Shown here piece by piece: positions 14,401 to 29,400 of a DNA stretch of 64,000 bases (position 1 is the first letter of the stretch; each line of letters opens with the position of its first letter). The notes under the pieces were generated by a model that saw only the letters and a program-made list of their open reading frames with translations, ran no database searches and was not told the origin of the DNA. The position numbers and the translations under genes are program-made. Origin of the DNA: Antedon mediterranea (lineage: Eukaryota > Echinodermata > Crinoidea > Comatulida > Antedonidae); assembly GCF_964355755.1 (NCBI RefSeq), contig NC_092680.1, forward strand, positions 22,049,001 through 22,113,000, read 5' to 3'.

Positions 14401-17400
14401 TTTCGAGAGCTCGATCGAGAGAGTCTTTGATTGACATAGTATCATAAATAAAACAATCATAAATTACTTAATTAAACAATACTACATTAATAAATAATTT
14501 ACAGATCTTGACGAGTGTGTAAGAGATGACCTGTGTTCACACGATTGTGTAAACACACCTGGAGCATACTACTGTACGTGTCCGGAACATTATTACATTG
14601 CAGATGATGGTAGTACTTGTCAAAGTAACTAAATACGTTTTAATTTTGTTTTGTTCACAATACTCCTTTGTTTAGTTTGTGTATTCATTGTAACCTAGTG
14701 ATACGTAATTTTGTGGTAACACACCATTGACAAACGATGCAAAAGGATTTGCATGCACACTTTCTGAATTATTGCTAATAATTAAAATAAAACTGTATTA
14801 CAGAATTTATTTTTATTTTAAGATGGGTGTACAATATTGTCAGAAACTATGGACGGCGTAAGATGGGTTAATTTAGATTCAAATAATCAATGTTATACTG
14901 TACTTGATGATTTAACAAATGAGATGGACGCTTTGGAAATGTGTCAAGAATTGAATGCACAATTAGCAAATAGTTCATCTGTAAGTAACTTATACGTATG
15001 CAGATGATGCTTTTATATTTTAACAAAAATTCCAAAAAAATACCCAGAAAATTGTGTCGTATGATTTAAGTCAATACTAAAATCGATGTCAGGTGATTTT
15101 GTCTGTCGAACGAATTCATTGGTACTTACTTACTTACTTACTTACTTTGTCGAACCAATTCATTGGTACTTACTTACTTTGTCTGTCGACCGAATTCATT
15201 GGTACTTACTTACTTACTTACCGGTACTTACTTTGTCGAACCAATTCATTTGTACTTACTTACTTACTTTGTCGAACGAATTCATTGGTACTTGCTTACT
15301 TTGTCTGTTAGTAGGTACTGATTTTGCCCAAAGTAACACTGGTATTAAACAAACTCATATATTTTATTATTTTTAGATTTACGGATCTAGTACATCTTGC
15401 AGAACATCAGATGCCATGACAACGGTTCCTCCAGATTCTGTAGTTGATTGCGGTCTGTATGCTTGTATTAAAGGTGATGTTATTTTAATCAACTGGTATG
15501 ATTTAGAAAACAATTTAGTTGATTGAACATCCTGTGTTTTCAGAGAATTGAATGAACACGATTAAATCTTTTTTTTTTATTAGAGCAAAAAATTACGGTT
15601 ATATTCTGTAAACAAAAATTGGATCGAAAATTGTTTACCTGATGAAACTGTAGGTTAAAGCAAAAAAGTATAGTCAAAATGACTGCCAGTCAATGAGTTT
15701 GAATTAAATTTAACCGTTTATTTTGGTTTTTTTATAAGTGAAAGCGTTATTTTGTTAGAGTCTCTTCTACGGAACTTTATAAAAACTACAAAATGAAATA
15801 TTCAAAGTCTGATTTTATTAATGTTCATTTTTCATGTTTTTGGGGTATAATACATCTTTAAATATATTCAATTCGCTGAAACTACATAAAGATGTAACAT
15901 TTCAATAAATAAATAATGATATATTTTTCTTTCAATTTTTTCAGAATTTACCGTATTGATGTGTTATGACATGAACCCAAACAGTTCAGTGATATTTGAT
16001 GATGGTTATGGGTTTATAGGATGTTTTCATTTTGCACCTTTCTTTAATATCAACACCAAATGGAAGTTTGAAGTTTGTGTTAATAGCTCAAAATATGTCC
16101 AGTAAGTTAGATGATTCTATTAATGATTTGATACCACTGTAGTTTATAATTCTTGTTATTTCTGTTGTGTGTCTATACGTCCTGCATTGTGTCTATACGT
16201 CCTGCATTGTGTCTATACGTCCTGCATTGTGTCTATACGTCCTGCATTGTGTCTATACGTCCTGCATTGTGTTTCTTTGTACCATTTAATAGATTGTTAT
16301 CTTCTCGGGCATTTTCCTCTTCCTTTACTTAATCCATCTATACTGTACTTTCATAGTCATATCTTAACATGTATTCATATTGTTGTATTTATTTGTTTAC
16401 TATATTATGTTAAAGGAAGAAAATAAGTGCTTTATTGAAATTGAAAATTCAATCTTTATTCCGATTTTCACTTATAGAATAAAACAAAACAATAGCTTAA
16501 AACATAGGCCCAAAGGATTAAAGAAAAGAAAATTTGCCTTAAGGTAACTACTGCTACACAATACATTTATGTTCTTAACAAAACGGCAAAACAATTCTAA
16601 ACATTAACTTTAACGCAGGACTGCTTTAACGTACATACTGCTGTATACTAATACATTTTTGTTACACTTTGTTAGATTATTTGTTTTAGCAAAATATCAT
16701 TTTATAGAAAGATTATTTACATTATATTGTTTGAAGGTTTGCAAGGCGAAATCAAATGTTGATATAAAGTTTGCGGTACATCACGTATATCAAAGCATAT
16801 TGATAGAAACGTCGAAAAACTCAACAGTTCGTTTCGGAACTAATATACATGGTGTACCACAAACTTTTTATCAACATAATTCACATTATTATTGAGTAAT
16901 AGGGTTTCATTATATAAAATTGAAATTTGCTTTTTCATTTCTCGTGTCGATAACAATTAATTAACGAGAGCATGCAGAATGTTTAATTTAGGTGTGCCAT
17001 CAATAATAACATGTATTGCCACAATGTTATGGCCGGTTTTCGTAGGTCCATCTACCTATTCATCGTAATGTATTATTAATTAGTTGATATTTCAATGAGA
17101 ATCTTGCTTTTAAGACTCTTGTTGATTGAATAGAACAATATTAATAGATTACTGTACCTCTTTACACAATTATTGCTTTTATCAGAATTTATTTCCGTGA
17201 AGTGGTTCTTCGATCAGCAGCAGGTGATGGATCACCAATTTGTATTGACAGCCTGGTTGTCAGTGAGGTATCTAATGGCCGTGGCACCAACATATCAGTA
17301 ATATGCAATAGCGTTGATGAGTTAACTATTTTAAGTCGATCAAATAAATTAAACATTGTACTCGAAATTGGCGATCTGACAAGTGTTGTTCCTCACAAAA

Positions 17401-20400
17401 TCGGATTTGAAGCATTTTACACAGAATTAGGTAAATATTTCTTATTGTAATTAAATATCTGCAAATATGATATTAAATACGCTTGCATTATCACTATGCT
17501 ACACCTGGTTTACATTGGTCCAATTAAACTACTCTATCTAATTTAACTTTAATTATTTATTTATCAAAACAGTAGTTATTCGTAAAAAATGCATGCTCAA
17601 TAAGGATATTACTCGTATCATATAGATTGTGAAAGCGAGGAATGCGACTATGGGTGTGGCGTTGAATCGGTGTATACACAACCCAGCGGATTAATATCAA
17701 CTCCAAACTTTCCAAGACCAGTTCAAGAGTTTGCAAATTGTCGGTTTGACATCCAAGTCGGAAGAAATAAATATATTGAGATTGAGTTTTATAGTTTTGA
17801 CATCGCTACTAACGTGGATGGTTCATGTAAAGACACGTTAGAAGTATTAGGTGGAGACTCTGTGAGTTTAACTGGTCAAAGATGTGGATCACTGATGCCA
17901 ACCGTTAGGTCAACAACCAGTACGGTTTTTATTGAACTTATAACTGGACCTGGTGAAGAAACTAGTGGATTTGAAGCTTCATACACAACTGTAGGTCAGT
18001 TGAATTAATGTTATTTAATAAGCAAAACCATAATATGCAATGAGACGTGTTTTATTAATTAATTAGTTCTTATTCTTTAATACTTTAATTCACATCCAAC
18101 AGCCAGGGCCAATAAAAGGATGTCTTATTAGAATTATTTTGGAATAAATTGTTATAGCCTAATATGTAATCCCAGTTTGGTCATTCATTCGGTTTTAGCA
18201 ACACTGGAACATTCACCCACTTTACTTGTACATTATATCACTCTCATTAAATACAACATTATAATTGTTGTGGTTTATTTGCTATAGATGTTCCTGGATG
18301 CAGAGTTGGTACGAATATGTGTAAAAAATGGGACTGTGACAGTTCAAGTGGTATGATAGCTTCTAGGAACTATCCTCATCCTTACGAACCTGATTGTGTG
18401 ATGGAATGGAATATATATGTATCTATCGGATCATACGTATACTTTGAAATACTTGATGTAGATATCCTACCCGGAGATGCAGAATGTAAAGAAGATTTTA
18501 TTAGAATATCTATTAGCGAAGGTGGTACTAACAATGACGACGAAGTCAGGCCAAAGTATTGTCAACAGCCTAAAGATGACGATGCTCCAATAACTTCTCT
18601 TACTAATTATTTACGTATAGTATTTGAAACAAATGGAAGAGATGAGGGAACCGGGTTTGTGGCACGCTATGAAGAAAGGAAATTTGAACCAAATTTGATT
18701 GATAAGAATGTAACAGGTAAATATCTTGGGGCCGATTATCATAGGCGGGTTCAAGATGTATTTATTTATAATTGAATATTAGATAATAATTTAAACTAGA
18801 TATAGATCTCATTAATTTTCATAAAACTAAAACTGTTAGTAGTTATGTTTTGGTAGCTAAATCTTGAGGGTTCAAATATTTAGTGGTAATGATATTGATA
18901 ACCATATCTATTTTAGGTTCTTGTCCACAAGGCTGGAGCAAATACAATGAACAGTGTTATTTATTTCAAACGTCTGACGCATTTATGGATTGGAACACAG
19001 CTCAGAAAAATTGTGCTTCTATTGGTGGTAATCTTGCAAGTGTATGTACATATGATGAAATGCAGTATATTCATTCTATAATTATCAATAAGCCAGAAGC
19101 TATTGGAGAATACGTTTATATCGGTAAGATCAAATAAACTTGAATTTGAGAAATATTTTAACAGGCATTGCACAACGGATATTTCAATATTTATTTTTAA
19201 AATGGTAGTTTAAAGTGCAAAGCTAATTATAAACCCTCCTGTTAGCTATTTTAAGTAAATAGTAGATTTGTTTTTATTGGAAAAGGTTTGGTACGAGAGT
19301 CAGCTGGTCGTCAACTTTTTCGTTGGATCGATGGAAGACCAGCCAGCTACATGGATTGGTATTTATCGTCTGTGTAAGCAACTGTATGATTCATAGTAAC
19401 ATTTAGTACAAATGACACTCACTTTATTTCGAAACTGTCCAAATATGGTAAAGCAATTTAACTAAAGTATAAAGGTACAACATTCAGGGATCGAAATTAG
19501 TAAAAAACTTGTCACATGACAAACCGCTACAAAAAAAAAACAATACATCAAATCAAATCAATCTCTATTTTCTTCAATAAAATACACATAGGTAACACAA
19601 AAGAGTAATGCATTTAATGAAGAAATAAAAACCCAAAAATAAAACCCCAACAATTAATATTATGTCTAATAAGATTTCATAACGGTTTTACTAAAAAGTT
19701 TTTTTTTTTAACTGGTCCTTTCTGTTTCCAATTCATTCCACAACGTTGGACCAGACTGCACCTATACATTGAGTCATGTTTAGTGTAGTAGTAACTTCCA
19801 ATCGTTTAGTATTTCTAAGACTATAAAACATCACAACGATAATTTTGTCAATACAATTTTTTTATTCAGATATACTACCGACGAGTTCGAGTACCACCAA
19901 CCGGAGAGTAGTAATATCGAATCATGCACTGTAATTGAGATGACGTCAGTGTTAAGAACAGACCAATGGCTAGCTATTGCATGTTCGTTTGAAGGAGGAA
20001 GGCATTTCATTTGTGAGCAGCCTTTACCCAACTATGGTGAGTACATTACAGAATCTAACATTATAAGGAGAAAGGCATTTCATTTGTGAACAACATTTAC
20101 CCAATTATGAGTACATTACAGAATCTAACATTATAAGGAGGAAGGCATTTCATTTGTGAGCAGCCTTTACCCAATTATGGTGAGTACATTACAGAATCTC
20201 AAATTATAAAGATTAAATTTATTGAGGATACACGAAACAATAATATTTGTTATTTTACAGTAAACATAGAAGAAGTTGTGTTAAAGGTGCCTTCCACTGT
20301 TGATATTTCACCCTGTCAAAGTACTCACCAGTTTCAATGTGGATCTGGAGATTGCATTGCGTCAGCGTACGTCTGTGATGGAAATAACGATTGTTTTGAC

Positions 20401-23400
20401 TCAAGCGATGAAGCTGCATGTGATTGTAAGTTGAAGAACATTCAGTCTAATTATAGTTGCCGTTGTTTTCTAAGAATATTTCGATTATGACATTACAATT
20501 TTTTTGTGATGCGTGAGATAATTAATTGTGAACGTGTAGTTGTTTGTCAAAATGTCTTTTGTTTTTAAATGAAGTTTCATAATTCCAATTCAACTTGTAT
20601 TTTAATAGTTCACCATATTATTATTTTGTTCTCAGTTTCTTCTTGTCCAGATGGTTATGCACTAGTAGTTAATAACTGTTTATCCTTGTCTCTGATATGT
20701 GATGGTATAAACCAGTTGAGAGGTGGAGCCGATGAATCTGGTTGTAGTAAGTTTAATTATAATTGTTTATATTATTTCTATGATTGAGATGTTTACTTCT
20801 TTCTTTAGGTCTAACCTATGAATGCCAAGTTTCCTAATAAATTCACCAAAGTATAATTTCACTATTCTCTGATAAATCCATTCGTTTCCATTACAAAATA
20901 TTCCGTTACAATGAAATTCTATCTCTCTTAATCACTAATTTTATTTCTGTAAGCTTCTTATCTATTCATGTATGTACATTAAATTGTTTCTTACAGTATT
21001 CCCGAGTTGTTCAGAAGATGAGTTCAAATGTCAAACTGGGTTTTGTATTAACAATACTTTAGTTTGCAATGGTGTCACTAATTGTGTCGCTGGAGAAGAT
21101 GAAGCTGATTGTGGTATGGCATCATTTACATTCACGCAACCATTTCTATTTGTTTGGCCCTTTAAACATTTTTTTTTTGAGAATTATTATCTATATTATC
21201 TTTACAAAAATGACATAGCAATATTATAATAGTGGTGTTATATTTTGTATGTTCACAATTTTATCGTTTTCAAATATATTATGTATATTTTTATCAGTGA
21301 ACTGCGCCGGTGGATTTTTCCAGTGCCATGATGGAAGTTGTATTCCAAACCATGCCGTATGTGACGCAACCAAAGATTGTAGAGGAAGAAATTACGAGGA
21401 CGAACCTGTAGAGTGTTGTAAGTTGCTCTATTTATTTAACTCGGCTATCTCAGTATTATAATGCTTTATAACATTCCTTGTATTGTATTGACATAGTTTG
21501 TCCAGTGGCGTAACGCAGAGGTCTGAAGCCCCCAACTCTAAGTGGCCCTCCAACGCTGGAGGCCACGGATGTTTTGTCGACATATTTCAATGCCTGTTTT
21601 TCCTCTGGGCACTGCAATAATGATAATTTTCTTAAAATACGTTTTTATAGACTATAACGAAGCCTCTAACAATACTTATTGCTTAGAAAGCGAGGAGATG
21701 TGTAAGAATGGTGCTTGTATCAGCAAAGATCTTAAATGCTTGTATGATGTAGATCAATACAGCATTCAAGTTGGATGCAGAGATTCTACACATCTGGGCT
21801 CTTGTCGTAAGTACAACAAATGATTACGTGTTTATTCTCACTGAAATAATCTTCCAGACTTAATACTGGTGTTTGTATCTTATTTTTAGAGGATTTTGAA
21901 TGTCCAGATTATATGTTCAAGTGTCCAAATTCATACTGTATTCCAATGAGGCGTCGATGTGATGAGATATGGGATTGTCCAAACGGAGAAGACGAAACGG
22001 GGTGTTGTATGTATTGAAACAATGCTATAATAAGTACACAATATTGTGTTTGAATACTGAAAAAAATAAAGTACCTTTAATGACATATAGGCGTATTTAA
22101 CCATAAAGTTAAGATTGAAAATGTGTAAATATAAGATTTTATCTCTACATAGTATTCCTTTATTACATAATCAAATAAGCCATTGTAGTAGGCTTACAGT
22201 ATTCTTTATTTTATCTTCTTTAGCTTCTTATACATGTTCTGATTACTACCATTGTCGATCATCCCAGCAGTGCTTGTCTCCAATGGAGGTTTGTGATGGT
22301 GTCAAACACTGTCCACTTGGTGATGATGAACAGTTTTGTGGTAAGAAAGTTATTACAAATATATTGTCATGTCTGTTCAAAACCCCCGGGTAAGAATAAT
22401 ATACTAGCTAATTCTAATTTTGTTTTGTGGTAAGAAAGCTATTAAAAATATATTGTCATGTCTGTTGTCACCCTGTATTATCAGCTAATTCTAATAAGAT
22501 TGATTTCGGTAACCCTTTATCCATGTTGTCTTTCCTAGACATATCCTGTCCATCAAGCTGTACATGCACAGGGTTTGTAGTACAATGTCCTACAACATTA
22601 ACCAGGCCCGTAGCCAGGGGGGGTTTTTATGGTTCGGGCGAACCCCCCCTTTACACCGAACCCCCCTTAACCGACTGCGAACCCCCATCCCCGACATGCC
22701 CAATACCTCACCCTCATCTCCGAAAATCGTCCAAATACGTGCCCCACACTACAAAAAGTTGTTCGTAAATTAAAAAAATTTGTAAACTCGTTCGGAATAA
22801 CTCATACAGTACCTTCTTCCCTGTATGAGCGTACTTCGAGCGATATAGTCTGTAAATTTCTAAGAGTTGCAAATGAATTGCCGATTTTATCAACATGATA
22901 TTGACGCGTCTCACAGCGAGCTGGGGGACGAACGATTCGTACAAAGGACACCGCCAGACAACTGCGTACCAATTGTTTAGATCACTGGCAGTCAGGCAGC
23001 ATGCATAAAGTATATAGCCTTCCGACATACATCAGTATTTATGTGTGGCTATGAAGTATAATGTATCATAGAGGATTATAGTGAATATCAATATTTTACA
23101 CTATAATATCTATGGTATCATGTACTGTAGTTCACATTATGGCATCCGATTATTTTTTTCTAGACCACCAGCCGATACGTACTCAAATGTATCAATATCA
23201 CCTATTTACATTGGCATATTTAATTTCCTCAACAAATTGCTGTAAATAAATATTATAGATAGAGCTATAATAAGAATTGCATTTTCCTTCACCCAGTGTG
23301 CTTTTTTCGGGGCTTCTCCTAGACGTACGTTCGCATTGAACTTGAACGCAAAACAAAATATCGAGTAAAATGATCTAACAATCGGCGGTTCCGCACAGAG

Positions 23401-26400
23401 CACGCGCATCTAACATACGGCAACAAATGTTATCGTTTAAATAGTCCACGAGTCCAAGTACGATCGTTTTGCTCATTGGTAGCATGCTGCATGAGAGTGT
23501 CTTATCCGGCCATCTAGGGGTGTCATTTAACAAAATTTGCTTCGCCGATACGTACTCAAATGTATCAATATCACCTATTTACATTGGCATATTTAATTTC
23601 CTCAACAAATTGCAGTAAATAAATATTATAGATAGAGCTATAATAAGAATTGCATTTGCCTTCACCCAGTGTGCTTTTTTCGGGGCTTCTCCTAGACGTA
23701 CGTTCGCATTGAACTTGAACGCAAAACAAAATATCGAGTAAATGATCAAACAATCGGCGGTTCCGCACAGAGCACGCGCATCTAACATACGGCAACAAAT
23801 GTTATCGTTTAAATAGTCCACGAGTCCAAGTACGATCGTTTTGCTCATTGGTAGAATGCTGCATGAGAGTGTCTTTTCCGGCCATCTAGGGGTGTCATTT
23901 AACATTGCTTCGCCGATACGTACTCAAATGTATCAATATCACCTATTTACATTGGCATATTTAATTTCCTCAACAAATTGCTGTAAATAAATATTATAGA
24001 TAGAGCTATAATAAGAATTGCATTTTCCTTCACCCAGTGTGCTTTTTTCGGGGCTTCTCCTAGACGTACGTTCGCATTGAACTTGAACGCAAAACAAAAT
24101 ATCGAGTAAATGATCTAACAATCGGCGGTTCCGCACTGAGCACGCGCATCTAACATACGGCAACAAATGTTATCGTTTAAATAGTCCACGAGTCCAAGTA
24201 CGATCGTTTTGCTCATTGGTAGCATGCTGCATGAGAGTGTCTTTTCCGGCCATCTAGGGGTGTCATTTAACAAAATTTGCTTCGCCGATACGTACTCAAA
24301 TGTATCAATATCACCTATTTACATTGGCATATTTATTTTCCTCAACAAATTGCTGTAAATAAATATTATAGATAGAGCTATAATAAGAATTGCATTTGCC
24401 TTCACCCAGTGTGCTTTTTTCGGGGCTTCTCCTAGACGTACGTTCGCATTGAACTTGAACGCAAAACAAAATATCGAGTAAATGATCAAACAATCGGCGG
24501 TTCCGCACAGAGCACGCGCATCTAACATACGGCAACAAATGTTATCGTTTAAATAGTCCACGAGTCCAAGTACGATCGTTTTGCTCATTGGTAGAATGCT
24601 GCATGAGAGTGTCTTTTCCGGCCATCTAGGGGTGTCATTTAACAAAATTTGCTTCGCCTCAGGCCCACCCCAGGGGGGGGGGGGGGGGTCGGTAGGTATG
24701 GGGGTGGGGTGACCCAAATACTTAGTGTGCGAACCCCCCCTTGACAGATCCTGGCTACAGCCCTGTTAACCCTTAATATCCATGTTGTCTTTCTGTCCAT
24801 CAAGCTGTACGTGCACAGGGTTTGTAGTACAATGTCCTGCAACATTAACCCTTAATATCCATGTTGTCTTTCCTAGACATATCCTGTCCATCAAACTGTA
24901 CATGGACAGGGTTTGTAGTACAATGTCCTGCAACCTTAACCCTTAATATCCATGTTGTCTTTCCTAGACATATCCTGTCCATCAAGCTGTACATGCACAG
25001 GGTTTGTAGTGCAATGTCCTGCAACCTTAACCCTTAATATCCATGTTGTCTTTCCTAGACATATCCTGTCCATCAAGCTGTACATGCACAGGGTTTGTAG
25101 TACAATGTCCTACAACATTAACCATCGCAGATCTACAACTTATTCCAGCTTCTGTTAGATTCCTGTAAGTAAAGACTTAAATGTAAAATTCCAATGTGAT
25201 TCAAAGGGCATATGTCTGAATAATAATGATTATTTTAAAATGCAGTAAGGTGTGTTTTCTTCCTGTATTTATTTCTAATGTTATTTAACCCCTCCGACAA
25301 ACATTGTAAATATTCTCCCACTGGAGAAAAGGCGATTCACACTCCCTGGCGTCTCCACTAAATAACAGTACATTAATCTAACAACATTCTGAAGAAGTAG
25401 TAAATTAGTTTGATGTATATCGATGCTATGTTTTTCAGAGATTTAAGTGGAAGTCTACCAATTAGTACAAATGACAAACGTAAGAAAAGAACGATTGTGG
25501 AAGACTTTTTAGTCATTCTTGATAAATTTCCGTTTCTTCATACATTGTAAGTATCATTCATTAGTTTTCATAAATTTTCCTCTTGAAGAAATTTAGTTTT
25601 TCACAACAACGAACCTAGAAATAATGAAGGAAAGAGTCATTAATAATGTTATATTTTCAGAGATCTATCCGACAACAACATTGAATCACTTAATCCTGGT
25701 GGATTTGCATCGCTTATCAATTTGAAGAAACTGTGAGTGTGTTGTCATTAATGTTCGAGTTCGATGTCAAATCCGACTCTTATTAGCATTTGTTGTAGAA
25801 ATAATATAAGTAAAAATGTGAATGGAATTTTGAATTGAAGATGCAATGTGTATGGACAATTACACAAGTAAATAATTTACTGTAGTAATAATATTTGATA
25901 AACATTTGTAGTGTGTGCTCAAGCACACACTACAAATGTTTAAGAAACACCAGTTTATGAATAAAATATACCTTAATGTATTTAACATTTTATAGAAATC
26001 TTTCCCGGAATTCTATTATTCTGTTGGAAGATAACGCATTTCTGGGTCTTACAAAGCTCAACATTCTGTAAGTATTTAGCAAAATTACCAATGTAACGTA
26101 TTCTAAGAATTCTTACATCGATAAAACAATATAGAGTACATAGAAATATTTAGAAATGTTTAGGAAATAAACTTTCACAAAAACACGAGGTCATTCTTTA
26201 AAGTTGTCAAGATCCACACCTAAAGTAGAAGTAAGGAGGCACATTTTTTAGTATTGGAACTCACCTCCGAAGATGTTGTTTGCGCTTCTTCCATAAATAG
26301 ATTAACATCTAGTTTAGAGAAAAGTTGGTCTGAACCCTATTTAAACTTTCACCCATATACAAATTAAGAGTTCTCAAGAATGATCAAGAGGGACAAACGA

Positions 26401-29400
26401 GCGTAGTTCTCAAGGTTCAAGGTAAACATCGCCTCTCAGATTGTTTGTATCAAAAATAATATTAAAACGAAATTAAGACTTACAACACATACACAAATAA
26501 TATACATATTATTTCTTAAAGGGACATCAGCAACAATGGTCTTATAGAAATTGATAATAACGTATTTATTGACATCAACAACACGATAGAGTTGTAAGTA
26601 TTTTATCAGTTCTTTATAATTTGTATAATCTAGCCAGGAAATATAAAATTAATTATAACATATAATAAAAAATTAATCCCTCAATTAAAATGTTAATAAT
26701 TATACAGAACCAGGAATACAGGAAATAACAATGCTACCAGAACACATTAAAGATGTATTGTCCCTTGAAACACAAAAAATGAAGGTCAAAATATTCTAAA
26801 TTTAAATTGGCCATATCAAAGTAATATTAAAGTTATTCACTTTAAGTCGAAAATTCGAGCCAAAAACAAAAAGTTTACGTAATTAACAGGTAAATTAATT
26901 TGATTACATTTCGTCTGGAAAATCGTCGCGAGCGAAAGTAAACAAAGATTTCAAACCACGAGTATGCATTATGCATGATGCTAATTAGGATTGTTTACAA
27001 CTCGTCACGGTTGAGAAAGTGTTTTCACACAGATCGCGAGGAAGTTTTATGATTATGCACACAGAGTAGCCAAACAAGCGCGTTGCATTATGAGATATGT
27101 TTTGATCGAAAACTTTGACTGGAAGTCAAAGTTATTTTTGAACAAAAAACGTCTGTATTTCAGTTAAATGGTTTTTTTTTACTCATTTTTTTGTGAAAGT
27201 TAATAACTATTATGATACTTCAAAATGACCCACTTTTTTTCGAAATCTTTTTTTAAAATTTTTTTGGAATTAGTCAAGGGACAATACATCTTTAAGTTAT
27301 ATATGATTGACCATTATAAACAAAAGTTCAAACCAAAAACATTTCAGATTCATGCAAGGAAACTTAATTGATGAAATAAGCGGTACTGCTTTTGATTCTT
27401 TAACGGAGCTGAGGATTTTGTAAGTAACGAATATTGAAGCTAATCTTTTTTTTGTACTCAAAATCAATCACATTTACCATTAAAGACGAAATAAAATGGT
27501 ATTCAAATTCAACAAACATATATTTCATCAAATACCATACTAAAATATTAATATTGGTAGAAATTTGTTGATGATTTTGTATACAGTTTATCACTGTTAA
27601 TACATGGTAAGTTGTATTGTATTTTTAGATAAATTGTTATAGCAGAACTGTTTTTTTATTGGCTGACTATTGTATTTATATTGCTTTTGTGTTAGGGTAT
27701 CTGATGACTACAGGTTCTGTTGCTTGGCAACAACCACCACGTCTTGCACCCCGGAAGCAGACGAGTTTTCATCATGCGCGGATCTGATGAGACACCAGGC
27801 TTTGCGCGTGTTTGTCTGGATTCTAGGTCTCAGTGCTTTCATTGGAAATTTCTGTGTAGTTCTTTGGCGATTTAAAAATAAGCAGAAAAATAAAGTTCAG
27901 GGCTACCTGATCCAGAATCTAGCCGTTTCTGATTTCTTCATGGGAATTTATTTATTGGTTATAGCTTCCGCTGACATTTACTATCGGGATAGTTACGTCG
28001 TCTATGCCAACCAATGGAGAAACAGTAGACTTTGCAGCTTCGCTGGATTTTTGTCCGTTTTCTCAAGTGAGATGTCTGTATACATTTTGACAGTAATTTC
28101 AGTCGATCGTTTCATTTGCATTGTCTTTCCATTTAGTAGATTCAGAATGCGAGGAAAGGGTGCCATCCGTGTCCTCGTTATTGGTTGGGCTGTGGTATTT
28201 TTAATCAGCATTATTCCATTATTTGGCATTGACTATTTTGCTAACTTTTACGGTGTGAATGCAGTTTGTCTTGCTTTGCCCATTACACACCAGGACATTC
28301 CTGCTGCTGAGTATACAATCATTGTTTTCTTAGGACTGAATTTGACAAGTTTTCTTCTGATAGCAATTTGCTATGTATCAATGTATATAAACGTTAAAAG
28401 ATCAGCAAATCGTCTGAAGGACAATATCATAAGAAATGACAGCAAGAGGAAAGAATTGAAAATGGCAACGAAGATGGCAGTGATTGTGTTAACCGATATG
28501 TTTTGTTGGTTGCCAATTATCTTAATGGGAATTCTTGCACGTGGTGGAGCTGTGAGCATACCAGGTTCAGTTTATGCATGGACCGCAGTTTTTATTTTAC
28601 CTTTAAATTCTGCTATAAATCCTCATCTGTACACATTCTCTTCGTATATTACGTTGGAAAAGAAAAAGAAGGCCGTAACATCCAACAATACAGGTTCAAC
28701 GCCAATAAGTACACCGCAGCCTATGAAGAAATTAAGTAAGTACTTACATAATACAAGTATTATCTTTTCCTCGACGTGACTTGCAACATTACATTTCATG
28801 GCAGGATGATGTGATGATATGTTTATAATTTTTTATTGTATATATTTATTTATTTATTTGACTATCCCAATTATATTCCATCTTTTTTTTCTTTTTGAAT
28901 CCTTCTAAGTTTTTTTAACTGTCGATTATATGTCCATAACATTTAACCACATAATCAATATCCATATTTTCGATTTTACGAAATTCGAAGGACTCAAACT
29001 TATATTTCGTTATTAAGTTGATATTTTAGAAAGAAGTATAATTGTTCTTATTTAAGTTGCCATTCCCAATATACAGCTTCATGAGTGGATTAAAGTTTTG
29101 TATAATTTTTATTGTTATTGACTAAAATGTTTATTTTTTAAAATTCAAGATAACATTCCTATGTGGGTTGTACCAGAAAACGCTCAACGAAAGCGTCAGC
29201 TCTTACCGTATTTACGCGAATCGTCAACTCAATCTGTATCTATAGCAAAGAGATTTAAAGATAGTGAAGGAGGTGGAGTTAAAGATGAAGAAATAGCAGC
29301 GATAGAGAAGCAATTCAAAGAGGTGATTACGATTCTTAAAAAGTGTCAGAAAGGACAAAGTAAACTTGCTGTTGAAACTGACCATATAAGTAAAAGTGAA

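Noticed and set aside
24669-24690. Homopolymer G run as a regulatory quadruplex
   Set aside because: It lies inside the transposon end and recurs in another copy at 61,395, so it is an element feature; run length may also be a sequencing artefact.
22603-24765. Assigning the transposon to hAT or piggyBac
   Set aside because: The CAGG ends suggest hAT and the first insertion includes TTAA, but the two clear copies have 5-bp duplications (TTAAC and GTAAT), which fit neither family.
23206-24845. Minus-strand open frames repeated four times in the transposon
   Set aside because: They repeat with the 371-bp unit, differ by frameshifts between units and resemble no transposase.
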